A DNA stretch of 64,000 nucleotides, from positions 85,696,497 to 85,760,496 of the forward strand of contig OW799234.1 of the NCBI GenBank assembly GCA_941918925.1, given 5' to 3'. The translations under genes were made by a program, and so were the position numbers. Positions 34,018 through 45,360 of the stretch are shown piece by piece. The stretch is from Phyto melanocephala. Taxonomy: Eukaryota > Arthropoda > Insecta > Diptera > Rhinophoridae. Position 1 is the stretch's first letter. Each line of letters begins with the position of its first letter. The notes under the pieces were generated by a model. The model was not told the origin of the DNA, did no database searches, and saw only the letters and a list, made by a program, of their open reading frames with translations.

Positions 34018-35569
34018 TTGTTTCCACGGCAACGATATTCCTTATTTATAATTCAAAGCCTAATTACTAGGGTGGTCGACTCGGTTTAAAACCGGTGGAA
34101 CACCCGGTTTTTTACTGTTTCAGCTGGCGGTTTTTTCGAAATGTTAATTTTTCGAATGTCGAATACAACGGTTTTTTTTTCTCACAGAAGCCGGTTTTTT
34201 TTTTATTTTTAGTTTTATGTTAATTTATCTTTGTAATCAAAGGTACAATAATATATTTATTACTCAAAAAATTTCCAAAAATCAGAAAATTTATTAAATA
34301 CTCTGCCATAATATTGTAAGAAGTTTATTTGTTGTTTCAAAAACAAATGTAAAATAAGAAAAATAATTAGGCTTAAATATTATTTGTTTAAAATGGAGAG
34401 CAGGTATTTGATACGTTGTTGAGCTTATAATTTGCTGTGATAATCAGCTGTTCAGTTAAGTTTTTTGACCAAATTATTGTACTTTGCAATACCTTTTGAT
34501 CTCATTTTCGAATTTCATAATATATAGCTTCTACGAAATCTAGCGACTTGTACTAAAGACTAGCTTTCCTAACATATTTGATAACATATGACTTGTATAC
34601 TAAAATAGTTTGGCACACAAAGGGTCATTATAACAACTTGCCTACAAAGTTTATGTTAGTAAAAGGTAAATTTGACTACAGTGAACAACCTCCTTGTAAC
34701 AAAGATTTTTTTTACTTCAAATAACGGCATTTTATAATAATGTCAACTTAAAATGCAATTAAACCATAAAACAAACTAGTTTATACCTATATATGTATCT
34801 CTGTCATGGGTATAAATAAGAATTATATTTTATGTATTCGACCGGTTAACCGGTTTTTTCTAAATTTTCAAAAAAGCAACCGGTTTTTTCTTTAATTCTA
34901 AATTTCAACTTTTTGAAAACCGGTTTCTTAAAAATGTCGAATAATCGATCACCCTACTAATTACGAACTAAATTACATAATTTTCCCATGCTAAATTTTC
35001 AAAGCGAATTACTATTTTTGTGAGTAATTCATTTAGAATTACAATGCGAATTATAATAAAATCAGTGTCGTCTCTAATTTTTATCGGTAAATTATCATTT
35101 CCAGCTGTCAAAAATATCAAAGCAAAAAGAAATAAGTTAAATTTCATATATAAAAAATAAAATGGAAGCAAAAAAGAAAATTTTAAAGAAAGTTGTTATG
35201 TCTCGAAAACTATTGGCCACATCAAAATTATTGGATGAGACAAAATTGGGTTTACGAGGGTTTGCTGCCTGCACTAGTTCTATTTTCTTGCCCTTTTTTA
35301 TTTTCTGGTAATTAAAAAAATAATCTACAACATTGTTACTTGCTTTTTGCCTCCATTGATAAAATAATTATAATCATATTATTATAATAATTATAATTTT
35401 CTATATAAAATTTTATATTTCTTAATGTTCACCGCCATAAAAAAAAAACAAAAAAAAAACACGAAGAAGAATTGTCAAATCAAATTAACAATATGTCGTG
35501 GAAACAGGGTAATTCACTTGAGTAATTTAAAGCGCGAATCAAGTAATTCAATGTGTCGTGGAAACATAT
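34018..35569. mobile_element. Candidate outer element with TGTTTCCACG ends
   Basis: tgtttccacggcaacg at 34018 and tgtcgtggaaaca at 35557 form an inverted pair. gtcgtggaaac also occurs at 35495. Both ends are followed inward by similar aattac/gtaatt words. It is interrupted by the hAT-like element at 34068. A short ORF of about 50 codons starts at 35162 (MEAKKKILKKVVMSRKLLAT) and is unrecognised. The target duplication is unclear. Confidence 0.4.
34068..34956. mobile_element. hAT-type element, 889 bp, 8-bp TSD CTAATTAC
   Basis: It begins TAGGGTGGTCGACTCGG and ends ataatcgatcaccctA. Perfect CTAATTAC duplications lie at 34060-34067 and 34957-34964. The subterminal word ACCGGTTTTTT is repeated several times in both arms. 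It carries no transposase. The 8-bp target places it with hAT-like elements. Confidence 0.85.
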
Positions 35570-36138
35570 AAAAAGACAACAAAATTATTTGTTATTTTTT
35601 TAAGTTTAAGAAAACAGGTTTAATAAATACAATTAATTAATGGGGTTGATTTAGTAATTTTAATCTTAACCAATGTTGCAAAAATTATATATTTATTCCC
35701 GTCGTTCCAGAGTGTGGAGAGCATAAGCCATAATATTTTGTAATACAACCCTAATCTTTTTCACATTGACACATCTACATATATCGGATGCTTTCAATTA
35801 AATGCCTGCAAATTAATGTGGGTGGGTATAGCTTTGCAAGCAGACTTAACGATTTACCACAGTTCGTTCTGTTCTTCTCCTTCAAACTTCTTTTCTTAGT
35901 TCGTTTTCAGATCCCCATCGGCAAAACTTAGATTCATAACTGCAAAGTACGCTTCATGAAAAATGTAACGGCTTTTTTAGATTTTCTTTTGAGATCTTCA
36001 TTTTGGATTTTATAATCTTTTTTGAAACAAAATTTTTTCGTTATGCGATGCATGCACTTACAAAGAAAAACTTCATTGAGTCCTAATCTTTTTGTTTTAG
36101 ATGAAACTTGAATCTCCTGCGATTATTGCACGTCAACC
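35570..36138. other. Intergenic sequence without recognised features
   Basis: No gene is supported. Mixed-complexity sequence at 35700-36000 shows no protein similarity that I recognise. Confidence 0.4.
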
Positions 36139-36398
36139 TGTAGATCGTCGGTCTCATGTAGAAAGGCCCTAACTTAAATAATTATAATTTTACAGGAGAA
36201 GGTAAAAACGTAACAGAAACTGTATTATCGTAATGTAATTTCTTTTGTGAAATCGCTTGTAAAACTCGTTATTTTTGATACTATTGCGTTCAACTTTTGT
36301 GTCGTGGTGTATTTGTATGAAATATATTGCAATCACTGAAAAACTCAATTTCGTAAAAAGTACGAGTGGGGGCCTTGCTACATGAGACCATCGATATG
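36139..36398. mobile_element. MITE with GGTCTCATGTAG ends
   Basis: Left gatcgtcggtctcatgtaga and aaggccctaact pair with right gggggccttgctacatgaga and ccatcgat. A related single end (gggcctttctactcaagacc) occurs at about 61537. It is non-coding. Confidence 0.65.
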
Positions 36399-37030
36399 TC
36401 TGTAACTTTGAAATGGACCAGCTTGGGCGATTCTTTTTTATTAATTAATTATAATTAAAGCAAACTGAGATAAATTGCAAAAAGAGATTGCAATCATGTT
36501 TTGATTGTATGGCCACAACTGTTTGTGTGGTCAAGTTGTTATAATGGCCCTTGGAACATCTACATACTTTACTTTTCCAACATACAGCGCGTACATTTTA
36601 TCTACATGTACTTATAGTAAGTTTGTAAAAAAAACTGAGTCTGTACTTTAAAGTTAGTGGGCAATAGAAACAGACAGAGCAATACATACAAAACAATTTA
36701 CACTAACAACAATATTGAAATATTTATTCAAATAAAAGTGGTTACAAAATTTTGTTGGTACCACAACAACTTCGCTTTGGTTTAAACAACACTAATACTT
36801 TGACAATTGTAAACAATTTGATTTCGCTCGAAACACAGAGCAAGATGTAATATTTTATTAATGACGTTTTGTATTCCAAATCTGTTAAAATTGTATTCGG
36901 AAGTAAATTGGTTGGAATTTTTTTAAAGGTGTTTCGTATTCTATTTTAGGAAATTCAGCCCTATTACGATGAATGTTAAAAAAAGGAAACATTTTTAAAT
37001 TATTGTAGGATTGCAGAGTACTGCTCTCCT
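36399..37030. other. Intergenic spacer downstream of the orphan gene
   Basis: Nothing was recognised apart from a solo end ataatggcccttgg at 36541, similar to the CTA-target MITE at 7552. Confidence 0.4.
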
Positions 37031-37036
37031 TTTATT
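37031..37036 (-). promoter_or_regulatory. Polyadenylation signal AATAAA of orphan gene
   Basis: On the minus strand AATAAA lies 72 bp downstream of the stop of the 329-codon ORF. It is the first canonical signal, supporting a real single-exon transcript. Confidence 0.5.
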
Positions 37037-37107
37037 TTTTGCATAAAAAAAAAATTAAAATTAAAAAAACAGTAAGTTATAGGAAAAAAAAATTATATAT
37101 TTATCTG

Positions 37108-38097
37108 CTATATTTGATTGAATCTGCTGATCAGGTCTTTTACCGTAAAATCGCCAAATAGATCAATAACTTCAACTGTAATTTTGTTTTTATTTTTCTT
37201 TTCCCTCATGTGCGATGGAGTAAGCTTTTTTATATCCTCAACCTGCATTATTAGGTTTTCAGAACCCATATCATCAGGTAGAATACCATAAGCGTAGTCA
37301 GCAAATAAAATATATTTATCGGGATCAAATTCTTTCTCTGCAGCAATATATTGTTTCAGTAATTTTGAAACAATACTCTTTGCCGCACTTCTATTCTTCA
37401 TGTTTTTGGTCGCAAACACAACTGCAACCGCAGCAATATGCGCTTTTGACTGGTCTAAATAGTGACCTCCGATTTCGCAGCTTTGTATTATACTTTGTAT
37501 GAAGCTAATTAAAGTCATTTCATATTCAGGATAATTTCTTGAAAGGACGTAAAAGAGTTCCATTAACTCTTCTCTGTTGAACACAGCCTCAGCCATTGGT
37601 GTCAGTGGAATACATCCAGAGGACAAAAGTAAAGGAACTTGTAAAGAAATTATATTGGTTGCTAACAATCGAGCTTGTTGGACGGTCAAAATCAATTGGT
37701 TCTCTTTTACTGCTGGTGGCATTTTTGGTGGTGCTGTGAATTTAAAGGTACACACTGCAATTGACCCTCTTAACGAGTTTTCATCCATCTCGAGAAGTCT
37801 TAACCTAGTAAGTGTATCTCCATCTTTTTTTTTTAATTCACGGTACATGGGATCTACATTTTTAAGAACTTCGGTGGCAAAATAGGATGATATTGATTTA
37901 TATTTCTTATCTAATGGATAGTTATAATCATAACAGATTTTTGTAAACTCTGCCTCTAATGCTGGGAAGTCCAATTGCATACCTTTATTAAACATATCTC
38001 TTAACTCCTTTAGATACATTCCATTAGTTTCAGGTAATTCTGCCATGTTAAAGATGTTTCTTACAGCTTCGATGTCAGCTAAATTTGATATGTTCAA
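37108..38097 (-). CDS. Unrecognised intact single-exon gene, 329 aa
   Basis: An uninterrupted ATG-to-stop frame of 329 codons in otherwise stop-rich AT DNA. The product is predicted mostly helical: N-terminal acidic and Leu-rich helices (about 1-60), a mixed central part with a Pro-rich link (about 120-130, TAPPKMPPA), a hydrophobic helix pair (about 140-165), an Ala/Val-rich helix (about 220-235, AHIAAVAVVFATKN) and a Lys-rich end (MREKKNKNK). There is no signal peptide, zinc finger, or catalytic or transposase motif that I can see. Intronless form and isolation among transposons fit a retrocopy, a captured viral gene (the size and helical character would suit a nucleoprotein, inference only) or a fast-evolving fly gene. 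Upstream, tatatagtataagg at about 60 bp could be a TATA box, and AATAAA follows. The function is unknown. Confidence 0.75.
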   Translation of the reverse strand: MNISNLADIEAVRNIFNMAELPETNGMYLKELRDMFNKGMQLDFPALEAEFTKICYDYNYPLDKKYKSISSYFATEVLKNVDPMYRELKKKDGDTLTRLRLLEMDENSLRGSIAVCTFKFTAPPKMPPAVKENQLILTVQQARLLATNIISLQVPLLLSSGCIPLTPMAEAVFNREELMELFYVLSRNYPEYEMTLISFIQSIIQSCEIGGHYLDQSKAHIAAVAVVFATKNMKNRSAAKSIVSKLLKQYIAAEKEFDPDKYILFADYAYGILPDDMGSENLIMQVEDIKKLTPSHMREKKNKNKITVEVIDLFGDFTVKDLISRFNQI

Positions 38098-39218
38098 CTA
38101 AATAGAATTTGTTGCTTAAATTCCCCAATGTAATCTTGTAAAGCCGCCTTATACTATATAGAACGATCTTTTGTTTGTGATTACACTTCAACTGTTTCTT
38201 TTGCTTGTGGAAAATGTTCTGAAATTGTATAAACAAAATAGTTGTCTTAAATACTAAATATGGGATTCTTTAAACTTATCTAGAGGATTGCAGTTGCTTT
38301 GTTCAATTCTTAGAATTAATATTAATGATTATTCTTAGAATTATCTTAATTTCCTTGTGTGTTATCTTTAAGAAACACACAGATGTTTCTACGAACAAAG
38401 GGTGTACATTTATATGCTTCTCATCCTAAACATACACACAAATGATATATGATAAATAACAACAACAACAACAATAACAACTACAGATTAAGAAAAAGTA
38501 TGTTTTATATAATTCAACCGTCCTAATGACATTTTAACAATATAATTCAATAGAACTTGAATAATTAAAGCTGGATTGAATGCTACTAATAAACCTACAA
38601 TACCAAGAAGGATCTTAATTTTGAACTTTATTTATTGTTGGGTATGTATACAACTTTGCAGTCACAAATACTTTGATTGAGATAAATTAACGATTTCCCT
38701 AATGACCCAATGTCTTAATTAACTAACTAACTATCGACATTATCTCTTACCTTTAAGGGAATTTATACATAAACTACCGTATTCATTAAAAATTATTAAA
38801 GGTTTTTACGGGTTTTATAAAACTAATTTTCCATGGAATTTTTATTTAAAAACCTCTCATAAAGCTGTTTTAATTTTTATGAATAAGACCGAAAAAGTGT
38901 AGCATCTGTTTAGTTGGCACACAGTTTTTTTTGTTACGAATTCGAATTCTGGCATTCCTATTTGTTGATTGCAATGAACGTTTTTATAATGCCTCTGCGT
39001 GCTATTAATTGTACTCTGTAACGTTTTTATAAAAGCTAAAATGACAATTATATATTGTGTTTGTGCGTCAACATTTTTGGGAACCGAACATTTGTCGCAC
39101 TTCTCTAAGAAGAATTTAACATTAAGAATCGATAGAAGGTTTACAAAGTTCAATTAGTCGAACAACGAAATACTCGTGATCGATCATCTTCGCTTCGCTT
39201 AAGATTAGAGTTTTTTGT
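38098..39218. other. Spacer upstream of the orphan gene
   Basis: No gene was recognised. At 38138-38160 a TATATA-type word on the minus strand may be the orphan gene promoter. An imperfect inverted segment around 38780-38885 (attcattaaaaatta and tttttatgaata) may be a decayed foldback element. Confidence 0.4.
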
Positions 39219-39420
39219 TTATCTTTTCAGATGAAGCCCATTTCTACATCGGGAGATATGTCAAACGATCCATTTTCAATTCCAATGATTGTCGAGTGTT
39301 GGCGTGCCATGCTCTACGAATTTATTTTAATTCCAAGAGTTGTAAAGAATGAAATGATTGATGTTTGGATTCGACAAGACGGCTTTAGCCACACTGCCAT
39401 ATTGATATAGTAAAACTGTT
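39219..39420 (+). pseudogene. Short Tc1/mariner-like transposase fragment
   Basis: Frame-shifted reading gives DEAHFYIGRYVKRSIF, then WRAMLYEFILIPRVVK and IRQDGFSHTAILI. These are the regions around the first and second catalytic Asp in the DD41D-type proteins found elsewhere in the window. No ends were identified. Confidence 0.55.
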
Positions 39421-39751
39421 GGACTATTTTCTATGGGTAAGCCTTTAAGGATAAATGTTACGCTAAGCATACGGAAACAGTTAAAGCTTTCAAACGAAAA
39501 ATCGAATTTGAGACTAAAGCCGAAACAGTCGAAAAAGTACTTTAAAATTAGGTTAATTCGATGAGGTAATGTCGCGCCAGCTGTGGATATTTTGTTTATT
39601 TCTTAAATGTCAAGTTTAAAGCAATATTACAACATTTTTGAAAGATATTTATATGGGTTTTCTCATAGCACATTCGAATTTTTAATGGCTCACCCATTTT
39701 CATTTCATGTTGAGTGGTTTGAAGCACCACTTTTACAGTAAGTTTTAACTA

Positions 39752-40876
39752 CAGTCAAACTTCCATAACTTAAATGTTCTCTAACTCGAACTAATTTGGT
39801 TGGCAGTAGCGTTTAAAGAACAAATCACACAAAATTTTGCTTCCGTAACTCAAACTTCCAGAAGTCGAAGTTCTCCATAACTCGAACAAAAAACATAGGC
39901 CGACTTCCTAAACGCAAGTTGCAATGCATATTTACAATGCATACACTTCGTAAACGCACTCGAAGAATTTTGCTTGTTTTAATGAATTTTTGTTATAGTT
40001 ATCGGTTGTTTGTTTTACTTTCGTTTGTTTTTTGAGCTAGTTTGTCTATTTTACATGCTATTTTTTTATTTTTTTTTTTCGGGGAATTACAAATTTGTTT
40101 CTTTTTGTTTGCGGAAGTATCAGTTCTATGCATAATTCGGGCTTGATGATAAATGTTGAAATCAATTTTTTTTTTTAATTATTATGGCAACTCAACATGT
40201 TTTAAAATGCTTATCAATTGAAAAAAAGTATAAACTTATAAAAGACGTCGAAGAAGGATTAAAGAAAAAGGAAGCGGCTGATAAATATGGTATTCCGGCA
40301 AGCACGGTCTCAACAATTTTCAAAAATAAGGAATCAATTATCAACTCAATTTAATTTGGATTTCGTTTATGTAGTAAAAGAGTTAGGACCCCAAAATTAA
40401 AAAAAAAATACGACAAAGCAGTCCTCTCGATTGGTTTTCAGCAACTAGAAGCCAAAACATGTATGAGAAACTACTAAAAAGCCAACAAGAAATGATGTAG
40501 AAAGTTCTTTTCGAACATTAAATAATTATTTACAGACAAATGATGCAACAAGTGATGAGCACACAAAGCTTTAAGCACATTGGAGTTATTTTTTACTGAA
40601 AATAACAAAAAAAAAAAAAGTCAAATGTCAGTCATTTATTTCAGAATATTTTACTTAACTGTAATTTTTTAATTACATACATGTATGAGTACATATGCTT
40701 GTTCTTTTATATTCTTAAGTCTGTAGTTTTCCATTCGCGGCTATTTTAAATAAAAATACATAATAAAAAACCTTTTATTCTAAATATTTTAACAAAAAAT
40801 TCTGTAACTCGAAGTCTCCGTAAGTCGAAGTTTTTTTTTTAGGATAATGGTGATTCGAGTTATGGAAGTTCGACTG
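39752..40876 (+). mobile_element. Tigger/pogo-like transposon, internally deleted
   Basis: Ends CAGTCAAACTTCCATAACT and its complement agttatggaagttcgactg are flanked by TA. Subterminal taactcgaa words recur at both ends. It holds the N-terminus of a Tigger transposase and lacks the DDE core. Confidence 0.8.
40184..40354 (+). pseudogene. Tigger transposase N-terminal helix-turn-helix remnant
   Basis: Fifty-six codons from ATG encode a CENP-B/Psq-type helix-turn-helix: LSIEKKYKLIKDVEEGLKKK, EAADKYGIPASTVSTIFKNK. After the stop, in another frame, KRVRTPKLKKKYDKAVL continues the second DNA-binding domain and then fades. The catalytic domain is absent. It may still make a DNA-binding fragment, but there is no sign of selection. 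Confidence 0.75.
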
Positions 40877-41889
40877 TATTTTTCGTGAATGGCAAACTTT
40901 TTACTAAAAAATTACACTTCAAATGACAAATATTTAAGAGCTAAATGGATAACCCTTTACATGATTACACCACAGGAAAATATTAATAAATTAAAACACA
41001 ATATTTTCGAAGAATATCCAAAGAATTGAAATTAATGCGACATCTTTAAACTCAAAACAATTTAAGTTAGAACTTCAAAACATACCCCTTATGGTTTTTT
41101 GTTGGGTATAATGGTGTGTACACAAAGGTTCAGCAAATTTAAATGAAAATATTTAAAACAAAAAAACACATTTTAAAAAACTACAAAAAAAGTGGAAATA
41201 TAGTCAAGTTATAATAAAGTATAAAGTATAAATATAAATGAAAAAGATACAACCTTAATATAAATACTTATGAAATATGTAAAATGCAATCTGTATATTA
41301 TTAATATAGTATGTATAAATAAAACTAAAAAACTAAACTTAAATATAAATATTAGTTTATAATTATAAATATAAAAAGTAACAAATTGAGAAGTAATTAA
41401 AACAAAAAACACACACACACATTAAATATAATATTTAATATACATCTAATGTAATTGAATACACATAAATTATAATTAATATGAATAATAATTAATGTAT
41501 TAATGTATGTTTAAATGTGTAAATTAATTAATTAAATATTAATATTAAAAACAAAATAACTAAAAAAAAAACTAAAAATTTAAAATAAATATTTGTAAAA
41601 AAAAAACGTGAAAAAATCTTCTATTTTCTATACAAACGAGCAAAGCAAAGCAAAAAAAAAAAGAAGGAGAAACAAGAAAGAAAGCAAAACATAATATAAA
41701 ATTGGTATTAAATTTTTACTTAAGAATAAAGTTAAAAGCTTTTGTTTGTGGTTACATTTTAATTAATTTACTTTTTGCTTCAGTTTAACTTTTGTGTTAA
41801 TCTGAAGAAGTATAATACAGTGAAAGCTCTACTCTATCGGACATCTAACTTTAATAGATTAATTTTCCTCCCCTGGAACGTTGTTAGAA
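40877..41889. other. Intergenic AT-rich sequence
   Basis: Very AT-rich with taat/ttaa simple sequence at 41400-41560. Nothing else was recognised. Confidence 0.45.
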
Positions 41890-42581
41890 AAATACAAGTA
41901 ACAGTGCTATATTCGGCCGTGCCGAATCTTATATACCCTTCACAACGTCTAGTCATGCAATAACAATTGTTTGTATCACCATTCATCTCATATAAAATAC
42001 GTACATATGTATATACTGGTTAGAATAAATGTGGCATCGAATCCCAGCTGAGCCAAAAAAAATTTATTTTATTTTATTAAATATATTATTTATATTTTAT
42101 TATTTTTTTATATTTTTTTTTAAATTTTTTTTTTAAAATTTTTTTAAATTTTTTAAAAATTTTTTTTTTTATTTTTTTTTTAATTTTAATATATTTTTTT
42201 TTGTAATTTTTTTTTTTTGTATGTTTTTTCCATGTATGTATGTATGTTTGTATGTATGTTGTTGTTGTAATGGTTGGTTGTTGTTGTAATGGTTTCCGTG
42301 GTTTTTTGCTCATATCTCAGAAAGTTATGGGGCGATTGTGCTGAATTTCAATAGCGATTCATTCCAAGAGATTGATACCATATACAGATCTGAGATATAT
42401 AGTTGCTTCTAAAAGTTGATTTCAACCAACACACGGACAGACGGTCAGGGCTTAATCGACTCCTCTATTCATAAGCTTTCAGAAAATATATACTTAATGG
42501 GGTCGGAAATGAAAATTGTAGAAATTACAAACGGAATGACAAAGCTATATATACCCTTGTGCACCACAGGTGAAGGGCATA
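41890..42581 (-). mobile_element. Helentron-like element, first of a tandem pair
   Basis: The left end caagtaacagtgctatattc with hairpin ttcggccgtgccgaa marks the 3' terminus in minus orientation. The right end is atatacccttgtgcaccaca followed by ggtgaagggcat. It abuts the next copy head to tail. Confidence 0.75.
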
Positions 42582-42589
42582 ACAAGTAA

Positions 42590-43023
42590 AGGCAGAATTA
42601 GTCTTTACTTTCTGTTCCGTTCCGAATCAGCTGACTTCATTCTGTTAAATAGAAAATGTGTACAAGTCGTTAGTTGTTCTATTACTTTCCGTGCCGTTGC
42701 GGACGAACCTGTAGAAAATAGAATTCAACGTTAAGTGACGGCCATTGAGAGAGAAACAGCTGATATTTAGGTGCCTATATTTTAAAGGTGGCTGCAACAT
42801 AGAGACTCTGTTTGCTTATAGATGAAATCTGACACTAAATTTTTTTTTTATGTATGGACTTTGACGAGAAAAATAAACAAAAAATAAAATAATAAGCTTG
42901 TTTTTGTAAGATTGCCTCGTAAATTAAGGCAGATGATTTTCTACAGAAGAAGTAACCACAAAAATTAAACAACAGAACGCCACGTCACAGAACGACAACA
43001 GAAAGTAAAGAGTAATGAAGCCT
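42590..43023. mobile_element. MITE, TAA target (copy 2 of 3)
   Basis: Inverted relative to copies at 4075 and 46304: it starts AGGCAGAATTAGTC and ends gaagcct. TAA lies at 42587-42589 and 43024-43026. It is inserted in the terminal region of a Helentron-like element. Confidence 0.85.
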
Positions 43024-43427
43024 TAAGAGTGGTATGTTCGGCCGTGCCGAATCTTATACACCCTTCACAACGTGTAGTCATGCAATAGCAATAGTTTGTA
43101 TCACCATTCATCTCATATGAAATACGTACATACATATATGAAAAACATACGTGTATAAAAACATCCCATTGTAAAATTATAAATTTACGTATGGATGTCA
43201 CAAAAAAAAAAAAATAATAAAAAAATTTAAAAAAAAATTAAAAAAAAAATTAATATAAATAATAAATATAAAACAAAAAAAAATTTAAAAAAAAATAAAA
43301 AAAAAATAAAAAAAATTTAAAAATAGATAATAATAAAAATATAAATATATAAAATAAAAAAAAAAAAAAAAATTTAAAAAAAAATTTGTTTGGCTTAGCT
43401 GGGATTCGATGCCACGTTTACTCTAAC

Positions 43428-44083
43428 CAGCGTTGTCAACTTAGTGCATAATGCACTGTTTTTAGTGATTTTTCGGCTCTTCGACGCATAAAATTTTCGA
43501 GTTAGTACCTAGTGCTTTTTTAGTGCTTTTTTCAAATTCAGTGCCACCAAATCATTCATTACAAAATAAATTTTCGTTATTTCAAAAAGCAAGCATTTCA
43601 TTTTTACACAGCAAATCAAATAGTTTTCTTACATACATCTAAATTCAGCAATATGCACACGATAGATACTGTACTATTTATATATACAACCATTTATTGA
43701 TTAATTTTTTGTGCAACTCTAAAAATGACTTGCCTTCATGGCATATCGAATGCGGTAGTCCTATTAAAACAGCCAACATATTTTCTGTTTAAATTTCTGT
43801 CTCCTAACTGCCAAGCTTCGTATAAAAATAAAGTAAACAACACTTTTTATATATAGAGTTTATTTGGATGCTAGAAAACACAAATGTTATTGCTGAACGT
43901 GTTTTTTTTCTGATATTTCTTTTTGTAACTACTTCTTGTTTTCTAGTCATCTTTTGTACTAAAAACTATTTATATATATATATTTTTTGAATTATAAAAA
44001 TAAAATTTAGTGTTTTTTTTCGAAAAATACGCATTTTTTTCTGGGTTTTGGTGCTTTTTAATATTTTAAAGTTGACAACGCTG
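43428..44083. mobile_element. hAT MITE, 656 bp, TSD ACTCTAAC
   Basis: Ends CAGCGTTGTCAACTT and its near complement aaagttgacaacgctg. Perfect 8-bp ACTCTAAC lies at 43420-43427 and 44084-44091. Sister Helentron-like copies at about 10026 and 58199 show the joined, uninterrupted site. The word ttttagtgc is repeated inside. There is no ORF. Confidence 0.9.
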
Positions 44084-44661
44084 ACTCTAACCAGTATACA
44101 CGTTTGTATGTATGTATGTTGTTGTTGTAATGTTGTTTTTGTGAAAAAAATCGAGGTGGTCGTGGGTTTTTGCTAATATCTCAGTTGTTTATGTACCGAT
44201 GTTTCTGATTTTCAATACCGATCTACTCCCGAATATTTCTGATATTTTAATATCTCACCCGGGTCCAGACGATATCGGGGGGCCTCAAAAAGTTGATTTC
44301 AACATACACACGGACAGATGGACATACTGACAGAGCTTAATCGACTCCCCTATTCATAAGCTTTCAGAAAATATATACTTTACGCGGTAGGAAATGAAAA
44401 TTGTAGAAATTTCACACGGAATGACAAACCTATATATACCCTTTTTCACTGTGTGAAGGGTATAAAAACCATGTCCTTCCAACGTGTGAAATTAAAAAGC
44501 TCATAAAACCGCCAGAATTAGATGTATGATGATGAAATCTTGCATACATACATTTCTCGTCAATATAAAAAAATTCGGGAAAATACCGAAAAATATGTAA
44601 AACTCCTCATTACAAGAAAAATTTTTATAAAATTTGTTATAGGGATTTCACTAGACATTCA

Positions 44662-44796
44662 GCCTTATTGTCATTGGCGTTGTCGTATTTTTTGGTACCG
44701 TGTAATATTTACGACAATGTAAAATGAATGAGACCTTGTCGTATTTCTGTCGTTTTCGACACAAAAACGACACGACAACGCCAATGACAATAAGGC
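44662..44796. mobile_element. Foldback MITE, 135 bp
   Basis: GCCTTATTGTCATTGGCGTT pairs with aacgccaatgacaataaggc. Inner arms (gtcgtattt, acgaca) continue the pairing. Confidence 0.75.
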
Positions 44797-44999
44797 CGAT
44801 TATGTAATTAAGAAAAATTTAAACACATTCATAACCGGGTAGAGAGGGGAAAATTCGGCAAAACAGTTTGGTACTTTTTTGAAAATATTTATTTTTATGC
44901 AAAAACAGTAGATTTATTCACTTTAAATCGTGTATATTAATATAGTTTATTGTTAAACAGATCTTTAAACATTTTATACTTCGATTTGTACATTGATAT

Positions 45000-45360
45000 G
45001 GACAACCCAAAAAGGTACTTTATATGGTACCTTTTGTATTTTCTCCGTTTGTGAAGCTAGAATTGTGAAATAAGGGACTGTTGATTTCGGGGAGACTAAA
45101 AATGTTATGGCCGACCAAAAAGGTACTCTTTTAAATTTGATACTTTTTTGTATTTCCTACGTCTACGAAGCTAGAATTTCGAAATTAGTGACTATTAATA
45201 CGAGGTGAGACTGAAAATGTTATGGCTGACCAAAAACGTACTTTTTCGAATTTTTAATGGTACGTTTTGCGTTTGTGAAGTCAGACTTGTAAAATAAGGG
45301 ACTATTGGTTCCAGGTAAGACTGAAAATGTTATGGGCGACTAAAGAGGCACTTTATTTTT
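45000..45360 (+). repeat. Minisatellite-like tandem repeat, period about 113 bp
   Basis: Units carry ccaaaaaggtact (45006, 45116, 45230), gaagctagaatt or a variant, and gactgaaaatgttatgg. About three units are readable, each diverged by point changes. No coding frame persists. Confidence 0.7.

Larger units (their letters stand above)
42582..44464 (-). mobile_element. Helentron-like element carrying two later insertions
   Basis: Its terminal acaagTAA is separated from gagtggtatgttcggccgtg by the MITE at 42590-43023, whose TAA duplication restores the usual acaagtaagag end. A hAT MITE at 43428-44083 splits the other half. The right end is tatacccttttcactgtgtg, aagggtata. With both inserts removed it is about 790 bp, like the copy at 9590. 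Confidence 0.8.

Noticed and set aside
34622..36550. GGGTCATTATAACAACTTGCC at 34622 paired with its complement at 36530-36550 as one element
   Set aside because: The left word lies inside the hAT-type element 34068-34956 while the right lies outside it, so they cannot bound one simple insertion; treated as solo ends.
37577..37885. Plus-strand ORF of 102 codons
   Set aside because: It is antisense to the 329-codon ORF and has no features of its own.
42086..42313. Minus-strand ORF ending in a long Lys/Ile tract
   Set aside because: It is A-rich spacer of a Helentron-like element read as AAA and ATA codons.
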